A stretch of DNA of 64,000 bases, taken from contig JALBUN010000018.1 of NCBI GenBank assembly GCA_025174535.1, forward strand, positions 62,001 to 126,000. Reading direction: 5' to 3'. This document shows positions 21,710 to 30,930 of this stretch, in pieces. The notes under the pieces were generated by a model that was given only the letters and a program-made list of their open reading frames with translations, searched no databases and was not told the DNA's origin. This DNA comes from Cantharellus purpuraceus. Its lineage: Eukaryota > Basidiomycota > Agaricomycetes > Cantharellales > Hydnaceae. The number at the start of each line of letters is the position of its first letter. Position 1 is the first letter of the stretch. Made by a program: the position numbers and the translations under genes.

Positions 21710-22255
21710 AACTGTGCCTGCTATGAAAATTTTAAGTGGGAGTGGGAGGACAGTGACACTTCAATCAAGTGTATACGCAATAGAAATGGATCTTGTGGTC
21801 CAAATCTTTCAAAGTTCAAGGTAGCAGTTGATATTGCAATATCCTAAATGGATATGCAAAAATATTTGAAGTTGTTAAGGTTGTTTAGGAGTTATTCCAG
21901 GAACGACAGTAGACAGTATAAGTTGTTCTGTTTGCAACTTGGAAGGGATGAAAACTAATCAATCCAATGCTATTTTTGATTCTTATCTGTAGCTATAATA
22001 TACAATTCATTAATCACATGAAATGTGAAGAATGAAACACATGAGAAAATAAATGATGCAAATAATTGCAATACATGATGTCATATATGAAAAACATTTT
22101 ACAGAGAAATAAATGCTTATCCATTTGGCTTGGGATTTATGACGAGTATCAATCGTCATAATATGTTCCCTTTTGAGTAGAAATGGCCCCCATAGAATAA
22201 GAGGAGGGCTCACAAGAAAAATGCAAAATTCATTCCATCTCTATCCCTTAACCAA
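21710..22255. other. LTR-B-related trace, no gene
   Basis: The blocks GCAATATCCTAAATGGATATG and TTAGGAGTTATTCCAGGAACG resemble parts of LTR-B near 7,513-7,580, but end points and target duplications are not visible. The rest is AT-rich and unassigned. Confidence 0.3.
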
Positions 22256-23737
22256 ATGGAAGCAAAAGATGAATTAATATCTGATCTTATAAATGTCAAG
22301 TCTTGGATGAGTGAAAAGGATAGGCAGATCACTATGCTTGAACAACAGGTTAATTCCCAGAGTCAGGAAATTCAGGTGCTTAAGAAACAGGTTGAGGAAA
22401 AAAATACAATTATAACTACTCTGATAGACAGGAAAGAGGATTTAGATAAATGGATGAGTGAAATGAATGATATTGTATCAGGATTTGGAACAGATATTCA
22501 TAAACTTCAGAAACAGATTAATAGATGTATTGCAACAATATCAGACCATGGAACACATATTCATCAACAGGTCAATACACATAGACACTTGTTCAGAAAT
22601 ACATCAAATATGTATATACAATCTATTTTCCTCAAATTTTACACAATACACTTCAATTCAAACTTATTTTCATATGTCAACATGACTCTCAAATTTTACA
22701 CAATATACTAGATTAAAACATATTTTGATATTTTGGCATAATTCTCAAAAATAATTATTTTTTTCCCCATTTAGTGGTGGTAACTCTGTTGAGGGAACAT
22801 CCAGATATCATTGATTCTTTCTTATATAATACTTGTAACATAATTTGAACTATCTTTAATCCTCACCTGGTATTGGTATATCTAAATATCCTATATAATA
22901 CCAATTATATTAATACATACATTCCTATTATATTCATATAAACAGTTATGTTCATCTCAACCAAATGTCTTATCTTTTAAAGTTTATTAAAATATAGAAT
23001 ATATGTTTATATTTATGAAAATTTCACACATCCAAAATCTTTTAAGATATCCAAATTATAACTCCCTGGCTTTATGTATCATTGAAATTCTGATGTATAT
23101 CTCATATACATCAGAATAGTGTATACTGACATGATACCAAGCAAGTGTCATAATGCAGAGAATCTTATATTGGACCATGGAATAGATATTCATAAACTTC
23201 AGAAACAGGTTAATAGATGCATTGCAACGATATCAGACATTGGAATGGAAATCTGAAGTGCATGAGTGGATTGTAGAAACAGATGATACTGTAGTGGAAC
23301 TTGGAACAGACATTAATAAGCTTCAGAAACAGGGTGATAAATATAAAGCAATAATATCTGAGATTGTTGACTGGAAATTTGATATGAATCACTGGGCTGG
23401 AAAACAAGAACAGGAAGTAATAAGGTTACAGGAAAATGGTACCAGAAAGGTGACATTTAAGATAGTGAAAAGAGATGTAGACTATATACTTATAGACTCA
23501 GATCAGTCTTGTAGACCAAATAGAATGGAATTATTCATAGATGGTAAGCCTAGAAAACTATCTACAATATATACTAGGAAAAATAAAATGTCATCATATG
23601 AAGTAGATGGTAATAGGATTAATTTTCAAACATGGAAGCAAGGAATGACTCAAGGTTCAAGGCATCAAGAAAAAAGATCTAAGGAACAGTCCCAAATTCC
23701 CAGTTCAAGAAAAAGGTGTAGAGGGAGAACCCAGTAA
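22256..23737 (+). pseudogene. Coiled-coil protein ORF, interrupted by a MITE
   Basis: Starts ATG at 22,256 and encodes heptad-rich helices (QITMLEQQVNSQSQEIQVL, VEEKNTIITTLIDRKEDLD). A repeated motif of about 33 residues (GTDIHKLQKQ-N-RCIATISD) occurs at about 22,488, again at about 23,176 and, diverged, at about 23,305. The MITE at 22,584-23,149 lies between repeats 1 and 2. Removing it and one ATA rejoins the reading frame into repeat 2; one further frameshift near 23,250 leads into a C-terminal region with VTFKIVKRDVDYILIDSD and KLSTIYTRKNKMSSYEVD, then a basic tail. No known family is recognised. It sits at the left of an AT-rich block with a DDE transposase and may be an accessory gene of that element. 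Confidence 0.55.
22584..23149 (+). mobile_element. 566-bp MITE with TSD ATA
   Basis: Inverted ends GACACTTGTTCAGAAATAC at 22,584 and CCAAGCAAGTGTC at 23,149. Direct ATA duplications sit at 22,581-22,583 and 23,150-23,152. It is the same family as 19,256-19,820 in reverse orientation, nearly the same length and similar over its whole extent. A near-perfect hairpin (TTCTGATGTATAT, loop CTC, ATATACATCAGAA) lies at about 23,087-23,115. It has no coding capacity. Confidence 0.88.
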
Positions 23738-24370
23738 TGTAAGCCTCCAAAGACATAGGATACAAGGTCACCTCATATCTGGACTCAACCACCATAGTAT
23801 TTGAAGTGAAAGGCTGTCCATGAGTAGTCCAATGATGTGATCAGAGTGACATCATTGGACTGCTCAAGGACAACAATTCAATTATCTGGTACACCATACT
23901 GCTGCAAAGTCTCACCAACTGTCTGCTCAGTGAGTGCATCATTATCAACCCTCACAGCCAAAAGGCTGTCCTTTGATAATAGTGATCAAACTGCTCCTGA
24001 CAAGGTCACCTCCCATCTGATGTGATCACAGTAATATGATCATATCCAATCGGCTGGTACACCTATTAGCTTTGCAGCAAAGAATTTAGAACAAAAGACT
24101 GGCAAGATAGAAAACAAGGAATTGGTAAAAGAATGATAGATGAAAGGACAGGGAATTCTGTATGGGACTTTGTTGTAGTATTCAGAACAAATGTGTGCAT
24201 CTGGCTATTGACAACTTTAGAAAATATATATAATTCAATTTATAAATATTAGATAAAAATATGGATATTTACTGTAATATTCTAATTTGATTCACCATTC
24301 TGCTCTTCAGAACTATACACATATCTAGTAAAAAATGAAAATAAATTTTATATATCCTTCTTTATTGACA

Positions 24371-25108
24371 TCATGGGTAAAGATAAGAAGTGCAATGATT
24401 GGAGTTCTCATGATCTTTGAAATTATGGTATAATGGTTGACATACAATGGGGTAAACAGTTTTTTGAGACAGATTTTAGAGATATTACTTTAGATATTAA
24501 TGATGAGATTCTCAGTTTTGATGACAAAAAAGATGATGTAAAATGTTTAAAGGAGTCTTCAAGAAAAAAATTTTATATACTTAGATAGATCTACTAGAGG
24601 GAAGGATCTACATTGGTTAATGATTTTACCAGAGAAGTGCTCTTTCTTATGAAATATGACAAGGATGAAAAGATTAATCATCACTCATAATAAAATCCGT
24701 ATAAATGTGAGGGGAAATATAACAAGAAATGTTATAGAGATATGTGTTATAAAGAATGATAATGAGATACTGTTTTTTACACATGAGAACACAAATCAGA
24801 TAAATCCAGAACTGCAGATTATAGCAAAAGCTATCACAGTTTTTCAATTGAATAACAAGATTAGAAAGAATAAGGGAAAAAGTGCTTTAAAGGAAATGAA
24901 AATACCTTGCATTCAAACATCAAGAAAAGTTCCCCAGTTTTACCTAGTAACTATTACAAGAGAGCTTGATCGTGCCATCACAGAAGGGTTGTTTTCAGAA
25001 GTGATAACAAATGTAAGGTGTTATTTACCTGTAACAGTAACAGGTATGAAACATATTAATAGTAGAAAGAATGTTCTACAGTGTTTGAAGCATTTAAGAA
25101 GTTTGTAG
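24371..25108 (+). pseudogene. Unrecognised AT-rich ORF in the DDE-element block
   Basis: From ATG at 24,371 (MGKDKKCNDWSSHDL) the frame stops early, resumes with QWGKQFFETDFRDITLDIND and, after further stops and a shift, enters a 150-codon open frame at 24,656-25,108 (NKIRINVRGNITRNVIEICV; VTITRELDRAITEGLF; YLPVTVTGMKHINSRKNV). Codon use is strongly A/T-biased, unlike the genes right of 28.9 kb. I do not recognise the protein. It is collinear with the coiled-coil ORF and upstream of the transposase. Confidence 0.4.
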
Positions 25109-25178
25109 ATATACTTGATAGGAAATTAGACGAGAAATAATGAGTTTTTAAAATTAATATATAATAATCAGAGACACC

Positions 25179-25337
25179 ATGTTGAATAAACCTGCCATTG
25201 GAAGTAATGTATCATTTATCAATGCAAGAACACATATGACAGTGACAGGCGTTGTTACATTAGTAACTGGCACTTTGTCAGATGATACTTTGCTAATAAC
25301 TGTTACCACTACATGCACTACAACAAGTATAAGATAA
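25179..25337 (+). CDS. Small Thr/Val-rich ORF, hypothetical
   Basis: A 52-codon open frame (starts MLNKPAIGSNVSFINAR, continues with VTGVVTLVTGTLSDDTLL). It is short and unrecognised; its coding status rests only on its position between other AT-rich ORFs of the same block and could be chance. Confidence 0.2.
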   Translation: MLNKPAIGSNVSFINARTHMTVTGVVTLVTGTLSDDTLLITVTTTCTTTSIR

Positions 25338-25588
25338 ATCAGATAAGTGAATATACAATATTTTTATTCACTCAAATAAAGACATGTGTAGTGATAGTGA
25401 AAAAATTCAAATTACTTGGAAGTGCAATCATATAACTACTACATCTGTAGTTACAGATTGTAAGGATATTAATGTTCTAAGAGCTCTGAACATTCAAAAA
25501 ATACTCATCATGATACCTTGAAATTATCCAAGTGAAAATAGATGAAATATGTTGTGAGTGTAGAAACTAGGCTTTTTAAATCAACTCC

Positions 25589-25978
25589 TTATGAGGATTC
25601 TTTAGCCTTCTGATTTCTTATACTTTGGAATACAATGTCAATAGCATTAGAACACTCTTCAAACTGAGCTTCTATGCTGTATCCAGAAGAAGGATATACA
25701 ACAATTGAAACACCCTGATTGTTATTGGTGGTTTCATATAATTTTAACCTACCATCCTTAGTTATGATCACACCATAGATTGTGATTTTACTTTTCTTGA
25801 AAACTCTCTGCTGTTGTTTCAATACAACAACCATTGATGTAACCAAATTGTTATACACATCACAGTTCTTACAAGTTTCTCCAGCAATAGAAATATCACA
25901 CTTCTCACCAGTTTCTCTAGCAATAGAAATATTATAACTAGGCAGATTATCCTGTTGCATGGTTTGCAAACTTGACAT
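25589..25978 (-). CDS. Hypothetical 129-aa protein of the DDE-element block
   Basis: An uninterrupted frame on the - strand, 129 residues. Near the N-terminus is an internal repeat of about 13 residues (ISIARETGEKCD and ISIAGETCKNCD), carrying two CxxC-like cysteines. A beta-rich region follows (KITIYGVIITKDGRLKLYE) with an acidic C-terminus. It lies 9 bp downstream of the ORF at 25,988-26,239 on the same strand. It has no visible homology to retroelement proteins. Being free of stops in an otherwise decayed neighbourhood is notable, but the length is still short in such AT-rich DNA. Confidence 0.45.
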   Translation of the reverse strand: MSSLQTMQQDNLPSYNISIARETGEKCDISIAGETCKNCDVYNNLVTSMVVVLKQQQRVFKKSKITIYGVIITKDGRLKLYETTNNNQGVSIVVYPSSGYSIEAQFEECSNAIDIVFQSIRNQKAKESS

Positions 25979-25987
25979 ACAATGATT

Positions 25988-26239
25988 TTATTGAATCCAG
26001 GTTAAATTACTTATTTCATTGCCCTTTTCAATCATCTTATTGTACAGTGCTTCTGGTGTTTTATCTTTTTCCTGAGAAGCCAATCTAGCTTGAAAGAAGT
26101 CCTTTGGGAGATTGCTTAATCTGAATTTTGGGTAGATGGAGTCAGAGTCTATATACAAAAGATTTTCATTATCCTCTGGTTCTTTTCTAACAAAGACAGT
26201 AGATATTTTATGAACAACTTGCTTAGAGACAGACAACAT
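25988..26239 (-). CDS. Hypothetical 83-aa protein, divergent from the transposase
   Basis: An open frame of 83 residues (KISTVFVRKEPEDNENLLYI, PKFRLSNLPKDFFQARLASQ, then ALYNKMIEKGNEISNLTW). It is read divergently from the transposase, whose coding trace starts about 100 bp away. The AT-rich gap between them could serve as a shared promoter. Family unknown. The arrangement resembles two-gene PIF/Harbinger elements, in which a second protein accompanies the transposase, but I see no Myb/SANT tryptophan pattern here. Confidence 0.45.
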   Translation of the reverse strand: MLSVSKQVVHKISTVFVRKEPEDNENLLYIDSDSIYPKFRLSNLPKDFFQARLASQEKDKTPEALYNKMIEKGNEISNLTWIQ

Positions 26240-26334
26240 GGCTTCATAGAATAAATATTATATAATTTAAAATTCAATTATCAAAAAAATGAACATATTT
26301 TTTTTACTATAATATAAGAGTATCTTAGTCAAAA

Positions 26335-27615
26335 TGCCCTCAGACCAGCAAAAACACACAAAGGAGAAAAAAGAAAAAGAGCAAAAAGCTTAAGCAACTT
26401 AAAATATGGAAGGATCAAAGGGACAGAGCATATAATAAGTTGATGGACAATCATTGGAATTTTCTATACACAAAGTGGCCTGTCTTATAACACAAAAAAT
26501 ATCATAGAACAAAACTAAAAGATATGAATGACATGAATCATGTAAAAGAAGTAGTATATAACAAGCTTGGACTAATACCAGTATTTTTCTTTCTTGTGGT
26601 ATTATTTTCAGTTGAAGAACATTCTACACCTTATAGAGAGATAGAAAAAGGCTTGTTAGTACTATATCATCTACTCAAAGGTCTTACTTATGAAGAAATA
26701 GAAAAGCTCATGTTATCAAGTAGCTTTTATAATGTTCATAAGGAATTTTATGGTCATCTGCATCATCTTAACTTTGATCTAGATAAACAAGTTACTGATT
26801 TACTGCATACAATGTTCTCAAATATAATAATAAGGATATTATCATCTCTTATAAAGAATCCTCTAGAAATGGAATCAGTGACATTACTTCTTGATGATCA
26901 TGATACAAGAGGAATTTTGATTGGATCAGGATCTGAAGAGGGGTACTCACATAAACTTAAAAAGGCAGGATTTTGTACTCAAGTATGCATTGACATTAAT
27001 CAAATGGTTCTATTCACCTCACATTCATTGGCATGTAGAAAAAGTCCTGATACAGCAATGTTTGTAGAGATGGCTGTATAGAATAAAATAGATAAGAATG
27101 ATCAGATAGACTTTGATGGAGCTTATCCATCTGCTATTCCAAAAGTAGTAAAGGCAAGTACATTAAAGCCTAAGAACTTCTTTTCAGAAGCCAAGAGAGG
27201 CTGAACTTAAACATGAAGAAAAGGTTTTTAATAAGAAGTTTGGTGCCTTTTGTGCAACAGTAGAAGCATTCTTTGGATGGTTTGCAACATTGTTTGAAAA
27301 ATTTGATAATAAGAGGTCTATTAGAACTACAAATCCTGTTGTCTTTAATCTGGAATTGAAGGTAGCATGTCTATTATGGAATATTAAGAAATTTGTAGAA
27401 CTACATAAGATTGAACCATCCCCTTATCATGAAAAATGGTGTGAACAACATCCTGATTACCCTGAGGAAGATGACCTAGACATTAAGCCACCCAGATCAT
27501 TACTGGAAAGAGCAGAAGATGTTAACAAGATGACTCAATCTCAACAACAACTATTAGAAAGATGTGAGTATGATGTGGAGATGCATTATGAGACTGATGA
27601 TGAAGTAGAACAAAT
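26335..27615 (+). pseudogene. DDE_Tnp4-type (PIF/Harbinger-like) transposase, decayed
   Basis: The frame begins near 26,335 with a Lys-rich start, passes stops at 26,389 and 26,487, and is open from 26,524. Helical N-terminal part: LLVLYHLLKGLTYEEIEKLM. The catalytic fold follows: LLLDDHDTRG near 26,893 (first Asp), SHKLKKAGFCTQVCIDINQM near 26,950 (second Asp) and, after a stop at 27,079 and a frameshift near 27,190, NKKFGAFCATVEAFFGWF near 27,230 (Glu in V-E-A-F-F-G). A conserved tail follows (PVVFNLELKVACLLWNIKKF). This pattern matches basidiomycete transposases of the DDE_4 superfamily. The natural C-terminus is lost: from about 27,620 the frame runs into LTR-C. Confidence 0.78.
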
Positions 27616-27619
27616 AATA

Positions 27620-28042
27620 AGTTTGGAGTATAGAGTTAGATCAAGGATCCAGAGTTCAACTTGTCAAGAAAGTACTTGTCAAGAAGCTAACAACCAAGAA
27701 GTTGATGGGGCAAATCTTAGTCAATATACAAACTACTGTAATAGACAGAGAGTAGCCCATATAAGTATGTGGAGAATTGAATGATGAAACTAAAAACAAT
27801 AAGACAATAGAACAGATATGAAGTACAACATGGAAAGGAGTTTGGAGTTCTGACCCAAGTCTGAACTAAACCAAGCAATATAAAAGAAGAAGGTTTATTG
27901 TAACCCATAAGAAGAAACTACTTATAAGGAGAACAATAATGGAGTTTGGGATTGACAGAGGTGGAGATGACAGAGAATGGAGATGAAGGAGATGGGGATG
28001 AAGGAGATCCAGAGATCAGACTTAGTGTTACAGGATGTAACA
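27620..28042 (-). repeat. Truncated inverted LTR-C
   Basis: Reverse complement of LTR-C, ending GTGTTACAGGATGTAACA at 28,042, the true LTR terminus. It extends left to about 27,620, where similarity stops, so roughly 180 bp of LTR are missing at the junction with the transposase. The open frame 27,290-27,784 reads through the junction, so its last 55 or so codons are LTR-derived. Confidence 0.75.
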
Positions 28043-28455
28043 AGCTTGTAGAAAGACACATTCATTCTGGAGTTATTCCTGACACATAGTTTCAGACACA
28101 CAGATAGAATTCATGAGAGATAATTACTCTGATCAATTCAAGTGTAATACAGTAAATCACATGTAATGATGAAATTTGTAAGTGTCCTAGGCAATGACAG
28201 AATAAATGAGGTGTGATGATGTGTGTGGGGGTGTTCATGATGCAAAGAATGATGAAATAAAAGATAAGAAATTGTCTGGGCAGCTCTAGAAATCACAGGG
28301 GCTTCTCCTGTTCCCTATATCATCTCCTTAATCATTTCTCTTTGCTCCCTTTGCCCCTCCAATACTCCTGAGCCTCCTATATGCTCCTGTCCCCTTTAAT
28401 CCTATTCTCCCCTTCTCCTCCTTTCTCTCCAGAGGTCCTGCAGCTAGAACAACAC
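28043..28455 (+). repeat. Truncated LTR-B copy
   Basis: Shares ordered blocks with LTR-B: TTCTGGAGT-ATTCC, GAGATAATTACTCTGA, TCACAGGGGCTTCTCCTGTTCC, CCTCCTATATGCTCCTGTCC. It ends with AGAACAACAC where LTR-B ends CTGAATAACA. The 5' part is missing; it abuts LTR-C on the left and an LTR2-like piece on the right. Confidence 0.68.
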
Positions 28456-28552
28456 TTACCAGACACTGAGTATCTCCATAGCCATGTGATTACATTTACA
28501 ATACATATAGTCAATAATTATAATACATAAGTAAGTACCTAGGGAACTTACA
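28456..28552 (-). repeat. LTR2-like end fragment, inverted
   Basis: On the - strand this begins TGTAAGTTCCCTAGGTACTTAC, close to the LTR2 start (TGTAAGTACCCAAGGTACTTAC), and then diverges in AT-rich sequence. It is a short relic. Confidence 0.5.
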
Positions 28553-28566
28553 CCAAGTCACTGATT

Positions 28567-28872
28567 CTCATGAAAGTGACATGAGCATTATCTGAGCCAA
28601 AAATTCATCATCAATGCCCTTCTTTCTGAGCTTTCTATTCTCCATCACAAGGAATGATAGGTGCATGTGCATGTCATCCCCTTTGTTGAAGCATTTCTCA
28701 AGCATTTGTATTTGATCTGAAAGGCAGCAAGTCTGGTGTGCATGACTTCATGCTTAGCCTTGATTGCATCCCATACCTCTTTTGCACTTGTGAGTCCATC
28801 AGAGTATTCAAATTGATTTGGTTCAACAAGCAGTGAGATCGTGCTGATTGTTGGAATGTGGAATGTATCCAC
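28567..28872 (-). pseudogene. Ty1/Copia gag fragment (UBN2-like)
   Basis: On the - strand: LVEPNQFEYSDGLTSAKEVW, then D-A-I-K-A-K-H, TRLAAFQIKYKCLRNASTKG, and after a one-base shift MHMHLSFLVMENRKLRKKGI followed by D-D-E-F-L-A-Q-I-M-L-M-S-L. This is the helical capsid region of Copia gag (x-E-V-W-D-x-L-K-x-x-H is diagnostic). The frame is shifted near 28,670 and stops near 28,575. No protease or pol follows. It is the last transposon relic before CpG-normal sequence. Confidence 0.7.
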
Positions 28873-29607
28873 ACATTATGTCACCCTAGCCAGAACCGGT
28901 TGACGTGGGGCTTCGTAGTCCACCGTCAACTATATTTAGCTGACACGGACTTCACATGCCGTCTGGCGCACATATATAAGATAGTCACCAGCCGTTCCTT
29001 TTTCCTCAGTCGTATTTACTACATACAGACTGAGGTAAGGAATCATCCCTTGTTTATGCTATTGGATCACTTATGTACTATCATGTCATACAGATTAACC
29101 CGTACAGGTAGTGACAATATCAGGTTGTATTTACTACATACAGACTGAGATTAACCTGTACAGGTTTCAACACTGACAGCTTTGTCACTTGTGCAAGTTC
29201 TTTTCCCTGATGGATGGGGATTCAGAAATGGGTGAAGAAAAGGACAGGAAGCATATTCATGTGAACTATCATTACACTCACAAATGAGTAGATGATGGTG
29301 ATATCACATTCTGACACCTCCCAGGAATGGAATGACAGCTGATATCCTCATGAAAGGCCTCCTGAGACATAAGCACTGGAAATTCATACCTATGTTTGGA
29401 TTTCCTCTCTCCTCAGTCATTACACTCATACCGTGTAGACTGAGCTAAATTCCAGCATAGTTCCGCTCTCAACAAAGGGACATGACACATTTCGCCTCAA
29501 GTCATGCAAGAAGGGGGCCTCATGGACACCGTAAGGCGAGTCCCATGCACGAAGAAGGTTGGTTCCAAATGACTTCCTCACGTTTCAGAAACTCCGATCT
29601 GTCACGT
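28873..29607. other. Intergenic, transition out of the transposon block
   Basis: No gene supported. CpG becomes frequent from about 28,890. A motif of about 22 bp, GTATTTACTACATACAGACTG, occurs at about 29,012 and 29,127, and CATACCGTGTAGACTGAG at about 29,430 is a looser relative. Confidence 0.35.
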
Positions 29608-29863
29608 ACGGATGCAACATGTATTTTCCGCTTCGTGGAGATAACACTTTAAGTTTCTTTCTAACCCCCGTGATCATCCAGTTGAGCTTCGGCATACGGA
29701 TGCGTGTATTTTCCGCCTCGTGGAGACAACACCTCACCTCTCTTTCTAACACTCGTAATCGTCCAGTTCAGCTTCGGCATGCGGATCCGTGTATTTTCCG
29801 CCTTGTCGACACAACAGCTCGAGTCTCTTTCAATCCCGTAATCGTCCAGTTCAGTTTCGGCAA
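29608..29863 (+). repeat. Three-copy tandem repeat of about 85 bp
   Basis: Units start at 29,608 (ACGGATGCAACATG), 29,696 (ACGGATGCGTGTATTTTCCG) and 29,781 (GCGGATCCGTGTATTTTCCG). Each ends with GTCCAGTT-AGCTTCGGCA or a close variant. Units 2 and 3 are most alike. Unit length is 88, 85 and about 83 bp. The sequence is GC-balanced and CpG-rich. No convincing coding frame spans it. Confidence 0.78.
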
Positions 29864-30199
29864 GCTCAAACTCTAGGGTGCCCTTGGAGCGTAAGTATCT
29901 GCGAGGGTGAGTGTCTACGATAGTGATGGTGACGCATATTCAGCAGTAAGTGGCTGCTCGAACCGCAGGAGATGGCAACCAGCCAGCTATATTGACGACA
30001 TGTCAGAGCCATGCGTTAGCGGCGACGCGGTGCAACAGACTTGGACTGACTCACCAGAGTGCGACTTGAACTTCGACCGTATGGTGGAGGGCGATGAACC
30101 ATATAACGCAATTCACCAGGGATGCGAAGAGCATACTGTTCTCTCGTGATGAATCAAAATTTTCTCGAACCAAGAACACTAGATCTCCCACATCACATA
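29864..30199. other. Intergenic, no gene seen
   Basis: An 80-codon frame at 29,907-30,149 has no recognisable motif and is probably chance. Confidence 0.3.
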
Positions 30200-30930
30200 G
30201 TAACAGATGCTAATAATCAGCATGAGCAAATTTGGAGCCCCTTCATTAAGAAATACGACCTACCTATCGCGGATTATTAATACAAGCAATGGTGAGTTTG
30301 AGTCTTCTTTATATGCCATTCTTGCACGATGCAATATCAAGAGGCACAAAATAGCCTCAAATGCCATTACGGGTAGCCAGCAGAGGATGAAATTTGATGG
30401 TGGCCTATCATATTGACATCCACCCAAATGGACGCCATAAACTGTCTCCGGGACGGCTGGAAATATATGGACTGAGTCGTAAGATGCCCAAATGATAGCC
30501 ATTGACTAACCTTTCTCCAAACTGTATCCTCGTAGGAGGACCATGCCTACACTCTCGAGGATGTACAGAGTTGTCATGAATACAAGAGTTTTTTTCTTGC
30601 ACTCGTAAACGGCGTATACCTGGGCGGTGACGAGGTCTACTGTGAAAATACAGGCGCAGAAAGAGACCAAAACGCTCACTCGTGCCATGAGAATAACTAA
30701 GACACTAGAATTAGCCATGATCGGCATTTATGGTATCGTCTCGCTCACTTTGGCACGTCATCACTGAAATGGCGAGTCTGAGGTAAGCATGTTAGTTAGT
30801 CGAAAAATTGGTTCAAGAATGTCGCTGCGAGTCGAAACCAATCTCTTCTCCGTGTGTTCATTCAACAATCAACTCAACTTACGTCGCGCCCGTCAAAATA
30901 TGGTAGTAACTGCAGCTGGTACAGAGCAAT
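30200..30930 (-). pseudogene. DUF6533-like membrane protein gene, decayed
   Basis: On the - strand, exon-like pieces give a typical basidiomycete multi-helix membrane protein core: SSVLVILMAR, then after an intron starting GTGAGC and ending GCCCAG, VYAVYECKKKTLVFMTTLYI, then after an intron starting GTTAGT and ending TTCCAG, a helix containing FILCWLPVMAFEAILCLLIL and, near 30,290, LLVLIIRDS followed by a Y-Y-V-M piece that soon stops. A possible first exon near 30,890-30,930 (MAGTEQSIALYQLQLL) ends in GTAAGT. The second and third transmembrane exons expected between them are missing. I infer a partly deleted gene of the DUF6533 family. Confidence 0.5.
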
